From Reticulitermes speratus (Eukaryota; Arthropoda; Insecta; Blattodea; Rhinotermitidae): a stretch of 64,000 nucleotides of DNA. Below, piece after piece: positions 23,421 through 35,544 of this stretch. The position numbers and the translations under genes are program-made. The stretch spans positions 27,010,001 through 27,074,000 of the forward strand of contig JAJKFL010000002.1 in assembly GCA_021186555.1 (NCBI GenBank), given 5' to 3'. Positions within the stretch are counted from its first letter, which is position 1. Every line of letters starts with the position of its first letter. Under the pieces are notes generated by a model. The model did no database searches, had not been told where the DNA came from, and saw only the letters and a program-made list of their open reading frames with translations.

Positions 23421-24444
23421 ACAGAGATAGAAAAGTACGGAGCAATACAGGATTTTGTACAAAACACACGGGTCTGTCTGTGCAGTATCTTAGTGAGTCA
23501 GCAGCTTTAGAATTTTCTGACTTCTCTGCTTAGTGTATTACCACACATATCCTTCGTACTGCAGTGAGGTATTACATAATGAAGGTTTTTGGATTTCTTA
23601 CTTAATCATATCGACTGGTCTACTAACCCGAACGTATCTGTCGCAGAATTGCAGGTTATGTGCATCAGAGTTTGTGAAGGAAATGTTTCATATTTTCTTG
23701 TGTGAAAATATTTGTTTCTTTTACGTTTTCTGAAACGTCACTTGTTTTGTGTATTACTTAGGATTGTGTGCTAAATCAACATTTGCAAAGGCAAAAACCA
23801 ATAATTCCAAGTACTGTGTGCAAGTACAGTGTTCTGTTGGACTTCTTATAGTGCTTTGTACTTTTATGGGCGTTAATTCATCTACAGAACCGTAGGATTT
23901 TCTTTTTATGGTGTAAGTTTGAACATCGTACGTATAATGTTGGCGTAGAAGTCAACTATTATCTGAATGTGCGTGACAAATAATAGACAGGCTTTTGGTT
24001 GTGTGATTGTTGTATTGTTACGTGCTAGTACGTGATGCGATTTAAATAACCGCAGTGTTGCGTCATGCGAATTGTTGCTTGAGTCGCATTATTATGGTTG
24101 GTGATTATTACGTTCCTGGTGTATAAGCAATTACTTCAACATAAATATTGTGTGTTGCAGAGCTGAACATTCGGTTGCCTGAGTATGATGTAACTAGCCA
24201 GCGGTCGTCATACGGACACAAATATTCGCCCACCATTGTTCTTTCAGATATTATTTCGTTTCTTCACACTGTTTCATATTTTTTTTTTCGTTGTATGAGC
24301 TTCTTGAGCTTATTAGCCCTTATGTTTAATAATATAGGGGCTGCCGTCCGTGGCTTTAGCCTTCTTAACACAGGCAATTACACGTTATTTTCATATTAAC
24401 TGGGCCGACACAAGTCTTAGGTGACGTACACCTTTTTTGGGCTC
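23421..24444. other. unannotated stretch
   Basis: No recognised gene. Frames of 66 and 83 codons (23533-23733, 24148-24399) have hydrophobic, low-information translations. Confidence 0.35.
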
Positions 24445-24640
24445 GTTCGCATAGTCGCGTTAAAGCGCCTCTTAGCTTCATGTCCGTCCTTCTGTCTGTC
24501 CACATGTATCAGCACGGTTCTCACTGGACGGGTTTCCGTGAAATTTTATATTGGGTTACTTTTATGAAAATCTGTCCAGAAAGTCCAAATTTTGTTAAAA
24601 TCTGGCAAAAATATCGAGTACGTTACATGAAGAACTAAGT
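24445..24640 (+). repeat. dispersed repeat R2, copy 1
   Basis: Shares ordered blocks with 52505-52665: CTTAGCTTCATGTCCGTCCTTC-like, then a 'ctgtctgtccacatg' block, then GAAAATCTGTCCAGAAAGTC and TTTTGTTAAAATCTGG. Family unknown, non-coding. Confidence 0.5.
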
Positions 24641-25539
24641 ACGTGTTGCTGTCGCCGGCGACATTAAATGGCCGTAAAAGCGCTGTCTCCGAGTGAAATG
24701 GTATCAGGCTCTTAGGAGAGCCGAGGAGGTATAAAAATTACGCGAACGCACCACAATGTTCCGTTATACTACATTGTTTCTTTCCATTCATCAGGGGATG
24801 TGTATGGAACGTACGTGCTCATGGATAACAAGTGCCCTTACACTTAATACACAGAGAATGTCGCCATTTGCAGGTATTGCCGAAGGGACTTTGGACGCTA
24901 TTTCAGTCCTCGTTTCCAGTCTTTATTTTTAATTACACGAGGCTTCTTCAATTCCCCAATTCGAATGTTCCTTGCTTTATAGCTGTAGCTACCATAGCCG
25001 CGGCCACGGCAATTGAAGATTGGCATAATTCGCCGTAGTCGCCAGATCTATGCCATGAAAGGTACGTTTCGCAAGCTGAGGCTGCATATAATGAAGAGTA
25101 CTTCAAGAAACAACAATTTATCTATGTAGTCACTCGAATTCGTATTATATTTTGCAGTAGTTACAAGGCAGTTTCGTAAAGAGAAACCCATCGATCGCAA
25201 CGAACGAGGCAACTTTGGAGACGCGGAGTAGAATCTGGCTGTAGCCCAGTTCCCATATCTGGCAGTACTGCGTGTTACCACAAGCTTCAGTTACCGCGTA
25301 TGTATGTGTTGTAAGACTGACAAGGAATTCAGGCGAAGAAGGTATGTCTGTGATGATAATGGCCTGTGCTTAAATGACTAAGTGTAAAAACACTTGACAT
25401 GTGCTTAGGAATTACTGTTACATTATTGCGTTGAAGGACTCGTAGTTACTGCCTAAGGACATGCTTGTGTCTGTGGACGTGCAGTGCCTTGGTGAGTACT
25501 GTCAAATAAACGTATGTCAACGCCTTGTAGATGAATTTA
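24641..25539. other. unannotated stretch
   Basis: No recognised feature. Short frames only. Confidence 0.3.
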
Positions 25540-25800
25540 CCCCTTTAAAGCCTAGTGGTCGCTTTATGTACGACTAGATTTAACATTAAACATCGCGTCG
25601 GAAGCCTGAAATCAAGGTTAATTCTATGTTCTGTTCACACAGTGTATTTGTGTGTTTTGTATGGATCTCAGAAAAAAAAACAGTGATTACTTCTCTATAC
25701 CACATTAATTGATTGGTTTTATAACCGAGTGGGAGTGTGTTTACTGTGTGGTAGGAACTAAATCTCTAATATAATTCAGGTTCATTTTCGTCTTTAAACT
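25540..25800 (+). repeat. dispersed repeat R3, copy 2
   Basis: Middle copy of the three. It begins with CCCCTTTAAAGCCTAGTGGT and carries TTTGTATGGATCTCAGAAAA and GTGTTTACTGTGTGGTAGGA in the same order as copies 1 and 3. It ends near GTCTTTAAACTG. CTTTAAA-type sequence near both ends hints at short terminal inverted repeats. Confidence 0.6.
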
Positions 25801-26439
25801 GCTGATGCTGTAATTTTGGAGAACCTTACTGTAACTATCTCAAGGCTGTTGCCGACACGTGTAGGTCGGTGGGAATCCCTTGGTTTTACATCACGCGCAT
25901 TTGTTGTGGGTAGAGGTAATAGGCCTGCCTTATAGAAAGGCAATGGGCACACCGTGACTGTGCGATAGTAATTGGATAACTGAGAAGACGATGGACTGAG
26001 GGATGAGAACAATATGAGGCCCACAGACAACAGGCAGAGTGCGATTTTCTTTATTGCTCGTTTCGAACCCTTTCGCTGATCGGGCCGCTGTCAACACTCA
26101 GCTGTTGCATGTCAAGATTATGTCGAAGATTACTGTCATCATAGTCATTGCAGTCACCGCCATGGAAATCTCACAAAATTATGTTTAAAGCCTGTACGTT
26201 AGACGAGCTTTGTCGTGAGAGATTACCAGATATGCTGCTCTTTTTCAGTGTCTATGAATGCACTGACTTCTGTTGTACACCGTTTGGCCAATCTGTTAAA
26301 AAGACACGTATTGATTCCTATACGAACTTACGATTTAGTTTATTTCAGGCAATATGTATGTTTATGTGCATGTTTATATAGGGTCGTAATATCCATACGT
26401 AACTTAAATCAGAGTACATATGTATGTATACGATCACTA
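25801..26439. other. unannotated stretch
   Basis: No recognised gene; overlapping 76-78-codon frames have no motif. Confidence 0.3.
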
Positions 26440-26525
26440 ACGTGATGAACCTGCGGATTCCATTGAATGCCGGAAGTTCCTTGTCTGGCTTCCCAAGAAG
26501 AACGCTGCTCCATGAAGTTGCCAGT
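26440..26525 (+). mobile_element. LINE 3'-tail remnant
   Basis: GTGATGAACCTGCGGATTCC corresponds to the VMNLRVP end of the LINE tail type at 332-761. It is followed by GGCTTCCCAAGAAGAACGCT and GCTCCATGAAGTT, the matching 3' UTR. Only the last part of the element remains. Confidence 0.6.
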
Positions 26526-26898
26526 AATATTTAAATTCGACGTGCATTTAGAACGTAGCTACGAAGCATATGCCACAAATCTTCTGTGGCAGTTCCGTTA
26601 CCCCGGTTCCTCTTTGTTTATACCATCTGGAGGCAGTGGCCTGACGTCAGTCCGAACTAAGCATCTCATTACTGCGAACACACGACAGCTCAATGTGAAG
26701 GAAGTGGAGCATCCATAATACCGAACAGTCCACATGCCACTTCCAATTATCTCTAATCCTGAACTTTATTGTACAAAGCGACGGAATCCACAATGATGCT
26801 CACCGCCAGATTAATACAGATTAATATTGATCGTTACAAGAATATTAAGTTGGACATTGTCCATTATCTGAGGCATACTGGATATGCACGACGTTGCA

Positions 26899-27460
26899 GG
26901 GGCACCGGGATAGCGTAGTCGGTATAGCGACTAACCACGGGCTGGACGGTCCGGAGTTCGGTAGGGGCAAAAGGTTTTCTGTCTGCATACTCGTCGAGAC
27001 CGGCTCCGGGGCCCACGCAACCTCCTATTGAATATATACCGTGGGTTTTTTTTGTCGTCCTCTTCTACCTACTCCGGATTTCCCGTTTCAGTGTCCAGGT
27101 TGTAAGTTCTTTTGATCACACTTAGAGACACACCACAGTCGGTAGGACTCCACTGGACGAGGGATCTGCTCGACGCAGAGACCTCTACCTGACAACAACA
27201 CACAACACTCACAAGAGACAGACATCCAGGCCCCCAGTGGGATTCTAACCCACGATCCTAGCAAGCGAGCGGCCGAAGACACACGCCTTAGACCGCACGG
27301 CCACTGGATCGGCACCGTGGGTCTTTCCTGAGGGTAAACCGGCCGGGGCGTGGCATTCATCACTCCCGCCCCCTCCCCCATCTAGACCGAAGTTAAAAAT
27401 GAGTAGAGCCATACCTTTGTACCTCCTGTCGCACTTTGTGGGAAGAACTTTACCTTTAAC
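26899..27460 (+). mobile_element. SINE family C copy interrupted by a family B SINE
   Basis: The left part has the family C head (CACCGGGATAGCGTAGTCGG) and a weak B box. The right part, from 27314, resumes at the central block (GTCTTTCCTGAGGGTAAACC, GGCCGGGGCGTGG) and ends in AAGAACTTTACCTTTAA. The family-B SINE at 27047-27313 lies between. The divergence of this C copy (several changes in the head) fits it being older than the B insert. Confidence 0.85.
27047..27313 (-). mobile_element. SINE family B nested in a family C SINE, 9-bp TSD
   Basis: ACCGTGGGT at 27038-27046 is repeated at 27314-27322, so the insertion point in the older SINE is exact. The head at the right end (ACGGCCACTGGATCGGC) and the body (CTCTACCTGACAACAACACA) match family B. 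The left end differs from other copies: after the T-run it has a 'gtcgtcctcttctacctactcc' block instead of the usual antisense 3' block, so it is a tail variant. Confidence 0.9.
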
Positions 27461-27462
27461 TT

Positions 27463-27503
27463 ACACGATGTTTCAAAGGCTGGTACCGCTTCCGTCATCA
27501 GGT
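27463..27503 (-). other. hammerhead-like motif
   Basis: Read on the minus strand: CCTGATGAC, a potential stem (GGAAGC...GCCTTT with G-U pairs), then GAAACATCG. It fits the dispersed CTGANGA-N-stem-GAAAC pattern described for the foldback elements. It is single here, not part of a clear inverted pair. Confidence 0.4.
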
Positions 27504-27682
27504 CAAGGTAATATAAATCGTGTTCTGTTGGATGCATTAGATGGAGCTGATCACAGTCCCAGCGGATAGATGATGACAGAAGCGAGTCAGTTCCGAAATT
27601 TAGATATGAAGTGTGCCGCAGACGGTGCAGTGTCTAATGTGGCGGTATAATGAACCAACCGCTGTCACAAATCTCTAGAGCC

Positions 27683-27990
27683 GGGGTTCGCAGACGTTTT
27701 CGCTGGCCTACCACGACGTGAAATTTAACAACTTCACTGTACCACGAATATTTTTTTTTTGTATGTGAATAAAAACATCTATAGTTGGAAAGACTGGCTG
27801 ACAGCGGGGATGATTTATATAATGTTGCCAGCAGTGCTGCTTATTAGCAGATATATGTGGCTTATGTTGTATTTATTTTTAATATTTTTGTACTTTTTAT
27901 GTTTCGTCCTTTAATTAAGGCTGCATGCCAGTTATTAATGGTTGGCGTATCAGTAGTGGTACGCGTACCACAGTTTGAGAAACCATGCTC
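27683..27990. mobile_element. possible hAT-type MITE
   Basis: The left end CCGGGGTTCGCAGACGTTTT and the reverse complement of the right end GCATGGTTTCTCAAACTGTG resemble the terminal inverted repeats of hAT elements (consensus near CAGGGGTTCTCAAACT). The interior has the typical 'cactgtaccacgaat' and 'gtggtacgcgtaccac' wording. No coding sequence is seen and I could not find a matching 8-bp target duplication. Confidence 0.45.
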
Positions 27991-29279
27991 AACACCATAA
28001 TTTATGTAAAATTCTATCACAAGAATACTGGATGCAGTTTTGTATGGGCATGGAAAAGAGACTCTTCTAGAATTACCACCCGCTTTGTAAATAGGAACAA
28101 TAATTATTCTTATTGTTGTATAACACATCAAGTGTTTTAATTTAAATGCAAATTAACTGCAGATTGTGTGCTGCAGTTAAGTAAACATGGATCAACAATT
28201 CTCATAAAGAGGTTGTACATTTTAATACTGATTTATTAGTTTCCATTTTGCCTGAATCTCCATTTCATTAAAATTTTTATCCTATATTCATGCTTTGTAA
28301 TACTGCGTAACATTTGTGTGTGTGTGTGATGCGGAGTTCTGTTCACAAGAGTGAGACAAGTGTCAGTAACTTATCATTGGTACCGATGATGTTGGCACTA
28401 CTAGTGAAATATTTTCGGTGTGAGTGGCAAGAAGAACATATGCACTACACACACACACACACACACACTCTCTGAAAACTAGATCTTAAACCCGGTTCTG
28501 CTTGTTGGGAATTAATTATTTGTGTTGTTGAAAAGAGTAATTGTGCGGCATTATGCATTTGTGCATTGTGTCCAAAATACGAAATTGGTTGAATAAAGTT
28601 TCGGAAAGTTTACGGATTCTGAAAGTTGGATTATATAAGTACGTCGTAGACGGGTTTTGAACACTGATCATCATGTACGTGGAAGTGTGAATTAAGGCTG
28701 TAAGCAGTATCACAATAATGAGGACTAAGTTTAATATACAGCTGTATATTGACATTCATGTCTGCGCCTACGTCGTAAACCGAGCCGTTTTTCACGTTTA
28801 TTGCACTATTCAAATAAATAATTACCAAGTGCTACAGCACCCAAACACAGCGCAATTTAGATCTAAAATATGAATGACAGAGCTGTGTGTTCTTCACATT
28901 TCTAACATACCTCGTAATAGACTATTTTAATGTTTGTAATTTTTACCCTCGATGCATATTTCCAGTTTTGATTTTATAAATCTTTATTGTTACTGGAAAT
29001 AGCAGGTTAAATTTAGTGAATGTTCGCTGTATGTACTTCGGATTTTTTTTCTTCCCCTGCCCTCTCTAAAAAGCTAAAGATTAAAACGTACAAACGTATA
29101 GTTCTGTCTGTTTTGTAGAGGTATGAAGGTTGGTCTCTGGCAATAAACGAAGAGCAATACAATTGACGAAGTGTGAAAATTGATACTGGGAAGGGGCGGG
29201 AGAAACAGAAGTTTGAGAAAGTTTCGTGTTGAGAAGAGCCATAGCTTATACGCTTCATAAAATATTGTCTAGTGTACTA
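27991..29279. other. unannotated stretch with dinucleotide repeats
   Basis: Contains (TG)n at about 28315-28328 and (CA)n at about 28447-28468, about 120 bp apart. No gene recognised. Confidence 0.45.
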
Positions 29280-29800
29280 AAGTAATAATATCAGGAGAAG
29301 AAAATGAGGTGGACTTGCAGAGGAGATGAGAAATTCTTACAAAATTTTAGTCAGGGAACCCGAAAGAAAGAGTTTTATGTCGTATGTACCGTGCATTTTA
29401 TCATGAGTTTAAGATAAGAGCACTAATTGTGATGTCTTTGTTTCTTCATTGCTGAAAGAAGTATTAGAAAAATTCTTTATCCGTGTGTAAAAGGAGTTTG
29501 AGGTATGTAGGTTAGTCTTTTGATGTTTCTGTGTTTGTTTCTGTTTTGTGTGACGTAAGTTGTCAAGATTTTGTTAAGTTTATTGTACAGGACGTCTTAT
29601 CTTAAAAACCGAAAGGAAGAGGTCACTTGGTGTTCGAAGGTTTAGATGGAAGAATTGGTTTTATGCGGGGTATGACGGTATGGAATGCATTCGCCTGGGT
29701 CAAAGTAGGGACCAGTGTCGGACAGTTGTGAACACAGGAATGAACCTTCGCGTTTCACAAAAGGTGGGACGTTGCTTCACCGGCCTAGCCGCTGTTGGCG
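29280..29800 (+). mobile_element. degenerate LINE tail
   Basis: Plus-strand remnant of the LINE tail type at 332-761. It has GAAGAAAATGAGGTGGACTT (RRMRWT), GGAACCCGAAAGAAAGAG, then after a gap ACCGAAAGGAAGAGGTCACT (KPERKRSL), and GGTCAAAGTAGGGACCAGTG followed by GAATGAACCTTCGCGTTTCA (MNLRVS). It appears interrupted between about 29370 and 29590 by unrelated sequence. Frames are broken. Confidence 0.6.
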
Positions 29801-29954
29801 TCTAAAGAAGTCGGCTTCGCAGGTTCGGTTTCGTAGCTAGGAATAGGACGGGAAGGTGCCACTCTTGTGCCAACACTGCTGTATCTGATACATTATTTAT
29901 CTTTAGAAGCATTCGATTAATAATAAGTTTTATACTCGATAATATAATTTTATT

Positions 29955-30244
29955 GTGCGCCGGGATAGCATAGTCGGTATAGCGACTCGCTACGGGCTGG
30001 ACGGTCCGGGGATCGGATCCCGGTGGGGGCGAGATTTTTCGCACTTGTGCATACCGGCCGTGGGGCCCACCCAGCCTCCTATACAATGGATACCGGTTCT
30101 CTTTCCCGGGGGGTAAAGCAGCCGGGGCGTGGAGTTTACCACCCACCCTCATCTAGCGCCAGGGTTAAAGAAAAAGTACAGCTATACCTCTACTCCCCCC
30201 TCTGGGCCTTCATGGCCCGTTCTAGTGAGAACTTTACCTTTAAC
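29955..30244 (+). mobile_element. SINE family C, full-length copy with 11-bp TSD
   Basis: ATAATTTTATT at 29944-29954 recurs at 30245-30255. The tRNA-like head carries GGGATAGCATAGTCGGTATA (A box) and GGGGATCGGATCCCGGTG (B box with one change). The body has GGGGCCCACCCAGCCTCCTA, the central domain TTTCCCGGGGGGTAAAGC, a CATCTAGCGCC block, and the end GAGAACTTTACCTTTA. It is the best-preserved family C copy together with 41535-41816. Confidence 0.93.
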
Positions 30245-30255
30245 ATAATTTTATT

Positions 30256-31539
30256 ACATTTTTCACGTACCGTAAGTTAAGCTTTATATTCTCTTAACAG
30301 AATGTCAGTTGTATGTGGAACACGAGTAGAGTGTTTGTCGTGTTTTATTAGTCATTGCAGGCCTGATTTGCATCGAATTTTATACCAGTTTAATAGCCTG
30401 AATTATACATTAAACCACCGCGTTCAGAGGACATTGAATTGGCAATAACCTGCGATAACTGAGAGACAGTTAAGACCTGTCATGGATTAGATGGTTGGTG
30501 GATAAGTTTCGAGGGCGTTCTGTTTTGTCAGGAAATAAATTTCATTATAATAGAAGCGGTTGCAAAACAGGGCAACTGTCGGTGAAAAATAAATGTAAAA
30601 AGTTGTTCTGCTCGACTTTTTTGTTTAGTTATTTATAGATTGGTCTGACACCATTTGAATACGGAACACTGCAAAGGAGAGACAACGATAAGAATCTAGT
30701 CTGTATACTATAGAGCATGACAGATGCTTTTCTGCAATATCAGTGGCATTTTGACATACTTGTAGTTCTGTATTTAAAAAAATAGAGAAGGGTTTGTTTA
30801 TTGTTAACTTGAATATGTGAACTTGATTTGTTAATAGCGGAAACAGACTGGATACTAGACCTGTTTCCTGCTCCACATAAAGTACGGTGTATAAATTTGG
30901 AATTCAGGGAACTGTCTTGAAAGGGGTTCTGCATTGGTGCAGTTCTACGAGTAATTCTGTTTGTGTCGTATCCTACACAGCTAATGCACACAGTACGCTG
31001 TTTTTAGATAGGCGAATCTAGGGACTAGGAGCCAGCCCAAAGATTTGGGAGTCTGACAGTTTTTCGCCATCTGAATATGTGAGTGATCCTGTATGATAAC
31101 GTCGCAACCTTCTAATCAGCACATAAGTCACGCTTTGCGGTGCATGCTGCCACTGCAAACAGATCCTTATAATTAATTTTTGGCGCAATAATATTTAACT
31201 GAATTTTTCCAAGTAACAAAAGCAAATATAAATTACAAGTAAATACTGTTATTAATTTTTGGATGTCAGGACTTTCTAGAGATCTGACTTAATCCACCTA
31301 CAAACATTATGCCATGAACATTCGTTTGTTACTAATGTTGTAAGAGTCTTGTGTTCCGTTTTCTGCTCTCGTGGTTGTATGTCCCTATTGGATTTATAAT
31401 AGATCTTCAAGCAGAAGTTAATCATTTGTTAACAACCACATAATCCATTTTGAAAGGAAAAATGGGAATTGTTCCACTAACGTTTCGGTAGAAAAGTAAA
31501 GGAAAGCGAAGCGGAAAGTATTTTATATTGCTCCTCTCG
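30256..31539. other. unannotated stretch
   Basis: No recognised gene. Minus-strand frames of 83 codons at 30625-30991 show no motif. Confidence 0.35.
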
Positions 31540-32040
31540 GTCCTTCCTTTTGAATTCTCTCCCTCAAAGAAATTTGTTCAACTTTCATCTTTCTTTTATC
31601 CCCACCTCGTCTACCACTATCACTCACACCATCCACCCACTCCCAATTTTTGTTCTCTTTTTCACCGTTCATTCTTTCCTCTTTTACCATTCCACCCTTC
31701 TGTCTAACCCCCAGCCCTACACACAAACAAACCAAGCAACTCCCATCTTAGCCAAGATTAGAACCCATTTACATGATCAAAGAATCTTTCTCCTATCTCT
31801 TGATTTTTCTGTTCTTCCATTTCATCCGTCCATTTTCTAGCTCCAGTACATCATCTTCCCAACCCCCTGTGTTTAATCTGTAATAGAACCCTTCGTGCAT
31901 GATTCTCTGATCCCTCTCATCCAAGTTCCTATTAAACTTTCTTCGCCTCCTTGGAGAGCCTTGTAAAGACACTGACATAAATGTATAAATCTCAGAATTT
32001 ACCCCCTTCCTTGTCCTCAATCTTTCCCTATCTCTGTCCC
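31540..32040. other. pyrimidine-rich (strand-asymmetric) block
   Basis: About 500 bp in which the plus strand is strongly biased to C and T, with few G. As a result, minus-strand frames (31523-31735, 31793-32020) read as Arg/Lys/Glu/Gly-rich peptides. The peptides look like composition artefacts rather than a known protein. It could be an aged purine-rich element or a structural tract. Confidence 0.5.
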
Positions 32041-34609
32041 CTTGTCACGGTAAAATTTGTTAATTTAATGATATCAAAGAGTGCTTGAATCCTTTTCCTT
32101 CAGCCGGTCTCGAGTTATATGCCAACCCTGCATATGAATTTCTGAAGCCGCTCAATTCTCGTCTTTCAACTCAATTAACGCATGACGCAAAGTGAAACGG
32201 CAAAGGGAGGAACAGAGATGCGAGGTGATGAGGGAAGGAAATTACCACCAGCCGCTGCCGCCGCCACACAAAGTACCAATCGCACACTTTCAGACATGCT
32301 ATCTTGCGACAAATTAATAAGTCGCATTTTATTGTATATCTTCTCACCGCCCCCATATGGTATAATGAAGCGGGGTGCTCGACTTATATTTATGGAGGCG
32401 TTTGCTAGATGATACAGATTAAAACTATAGGCCTACCTACAAATTATAATTTAGATCCGTCAGTTCCTTTTTATGGGTGTTCAACTTGGTCGCTCAACCA
32501 GAGGCAGCATTCATTGAGGGTGCTGTGTTTTGCGTAATGTCTGCTTATTATTAATACCATACGTTTCATTCCGTCAACACGACCGTGTTGTGTGTGTATG
32601 TACATTACGTTACGTTTCGACATTAGTTTGTTGTCAACAGGCTACACACTTTTCTTGTCATTCAGATCGTTTAAATTTACATTAGGCAATTACGACTTGC
32701 GCAAAATTCGACATGCGCCGAACCTTCCCTAATACAAGTACTGCGTAAGTTGGAGAGTGTGTATCTGTAGTTTATTTAACGACGCTGTCAGTAAGTTGTA
32801 CTAGACCATATAGCGTCCAGTTATTGAATGATACGTGATAACTGGAAGGGAAGTGGAAGGCTCGGTCGGCGACATTAGAAAACCGCGATGAAACCGCAGG
32901 AAAATCGGTGTCTTCCGTCCGTGATTCGAACCAAGTATTCACGAATGAAAGTGAGAGCATTACTGATACATTCAGGGGACATTTTAAGGCGAAATGGCGT
33001 TTGAGGGAACAATCGTGATACTTATACGTGATCAAAATGTCTGCTCTTCTGAAGGTGCCTTACTTTGATTCCACAAGTACCATTATCTTGCTATTGCTGT
33101 ATTGAACCAAAGTGAACCCTGTAACTGTGTTCTGTGTTTAAAGAGAGGTCTCACCGCAGTCAAATTTATATCGGGTCTGTGGATGAATACGACTTGCAGT
33201 GCATGGAGTTCACACTTCAGAACAAGCGTTGGAGACCAGTTCCTCTGCCACCTTGCATTGCTCTCGTCGCGAATTCCAATTTTCCGAGCGAAATAACTTT
33301 ACCAGTGTCGCATCACAGCAGTAATCGATATATCAAACGAGAGACACAGAAAATGGATAGATAGGGACAGAAGGGGAAAAAAGATATCTAGCCTATTCAA
33401 AATTCTATTATCCCCTCTCAAAATCTGGTTAATTGGAAATTTTGAATCTCTGTGAGCTTCGAATTTCCTGCCGGGGATTACGTGGCAATCTTCCTCTCCC
33501 CCCTTATTTTCTCACATTCTAGTCCCCTCCGCCCCTCATCAGAGTCTCCTCTACCGCTATGCCATACCTTTCAATTTCTCTTGGCTTGGAATGGTTTTGA
33601 AAAGCACTGAGAGAGAACGCTGGTGATGTGGAGAGGAGAGAGCAGTACACGTCCCATAATATAATTCCAGTGGTGGGGGGATTCAATTATTCTCCTTTAT
33701 ATATACAGTACATATTAGTTCATGATGTATTTCTCTAGGGCGGTTCAAATGACAAGTAAAATCAGAATTAATCCAAATTAATTAATCATAGCAATGCTGT
33801 TTTCTTCCTATCTTTGAACAACGAATAACCCTGTTCAGTTATCCAGAGTTCTATAGAATGCTAGTTAAATTGTTTATGTATGCTAATGAAATATGGATGT
33901 AAGGAACTTAATTAAACCATCGGTTTGGAATGGATTTCTAGGGAGGACTAATGGCCCCTGAGACGAGAAGATAGCAATACACTGACAGCTTATTGCGTTA
34001 TGCCGAATCGTGCCATATCGATCTGTGGTTTCATTATCTTGTTATTTAGTGTCGTGGAGCAGCTGGTGAGTTCATAACGAATTAGTCAACAGCTCTCCTT
34101 CGGAACACAAGTATTATAACACAGTTCCACAATAAACAGTTATAGTTAATTCTTATTGCGTTTCAAGTAGCGACCGCCTCATGTCTTCATAAGCTTTGGT
34201 TCGCCGTGAAATCTTCAAGTCTTTTGCGCCGTGTCTTTCGGCTCGTCCTTTCCTATGCACGTACCGGGTCGACTGGCATGATGGGACATATGTTTTTAAA
34301 TTGATAATACGGCTGTTTATTAAAAAATGTGGGTCCAGAAGTGTATTGTTTGTCCGTATTGACCTGTCTGAATTGTCACATTGGTAGAAAGCCATATTTG
34401 CTGAAACATCTCTTGAAATTCCACGTGAGCGGTTTATTTTATAAAACTTGAATCAGTTAGCCATGCACTTTGAATTTTTGTATAGTATATTTTTAGTTGC
34501 TTGCTATGTCATCTTCGAATCAACTACTTGTCTCATAACGACGAATGGAAGTTAATCGTTTTTGTAGAGTAGCCTCAAATCCCATCTGACGATAGATTTA
34601 CTTGGTGTA
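32041..34609. other. unannotated stretch, possible old SINE
   Basis: No gene recognised. 32770-32960 begins with GTTTATTTAACGACGCTGTC and ends near GTGATTCGAACCAAG, an order that recalls another insect tRNA-SINE read in antisense. The middle is too diverged to be sure. Confidence 0.35.
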
Positions 34610-34617
34610 ACCATGAA

Positions 34618-35113
34618 CGACGACTCTTTTCACCAGCAAACTGGACTTAAATTTAAGAAACAAACTAGTAAAGTACTGCATTTGGAACATAGCTGTGTAT
34701 GGTGCTGAAACGTGGACACTTAGGAAAGTAGATCAGAAATACCTGGAAAGTTTTGAAATGCGGTGAGGGAGAAGAATGGAGAAGATCAGTTGGACCGATC
34801 GCGTGACAATTGAAGAAGTATTACACAGAGTTAATGAGGAGAGAAATATCGTACATACAATAAAAAGAAGAAAGGCTAAATGGATTGGTCACATCTTGCG
34901 TAGAAACTGCCTTCTAAAACACGGGATTGAAGGAAAGAAGGAATGATAGAAATGACGGGAAGACGAGGGAGAAGACGTAAGCAGCTACTGGATGACCTTA
35001 AGGAAAAGAGAAGATACTGGAAATTGAAAGAGGAAGCACTAGATCGCACCCTATGTAGAACTCGCTCTGGAAGAGACTACGGACCTGTCGTAAGACAGAC
35101 TACAGAATGAATG
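34618..35113 (+). mobile_element. 5'-truncated LINE, copy 2 of the 20.9-kb family
   Basis: Nucleotide sequence closely follows 20947-21554 from the FTSKLDLNLRKKLVKC region to the shared end GACTACAGAATGAATGACC. It includes the block (GGAAAGAAGGAATGATAGAA) that copy 1 lacks. Several small frame changes and stops break the ORF. ACCATGAA at 34610-34617 recurs at 35114-35121, a likely 8-bp target duplication. The 5' truncation point differs from copy 1. Confidence 0.85.
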
Positions 35114-35281
35114 ACCATGAAGATGAGTTCTTGTTAGGTGGAGTAGACGAGGTGGAATTGTCGTTCTGCGTGAAAGAGGATACAATGCTAATGGTGTGTT
35201 TCAGTTTTCAATACGGATACTTTATTAGAGCTAGTCTTTACGGTCCGCGTGCTAAGGTTTTCACGCGTTTTGACCCGATTG

Positions 35282-35544
35282 ACTTTACGGACTTCTCTCC
35301 ATCTTTGTGCTGATATTTAACACGCTACGTTTCGGGCACAGGATCGGTCCCCATCTTCAGGTTTGCTTTGTTCAAACCAATATGTTACTACTTAGTTATT
35401 TACATTCTGATTAAACACGTATGTAAATAATTATATAGTAATATTTTGTTTTGAAAAAAAAAGCGAGCCTGAAGACGAGGATCAGTTGTCCCCGAAACGT
35501 AGTGTGTTAAATATCAGTACAAAGATGGAGAAAGTCTGTAAAGT
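35282..35544. mobile_element. foldback element FB2
   Basis: Inverted arms at 35282-35361 and 35468-35544 (about 80 bp) share ATATTTAACACRCTACGTTT and CCATCTTTGTRCTGATATTT, with around ten differences. Each arm starts, from the loop side, with CCTGAAGA and a GAAACGTAG block. In the left arm (minus strand) the stem is GGG...CCC. The loop is about 106 bp and AT-rich. Confidence 0.7.
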
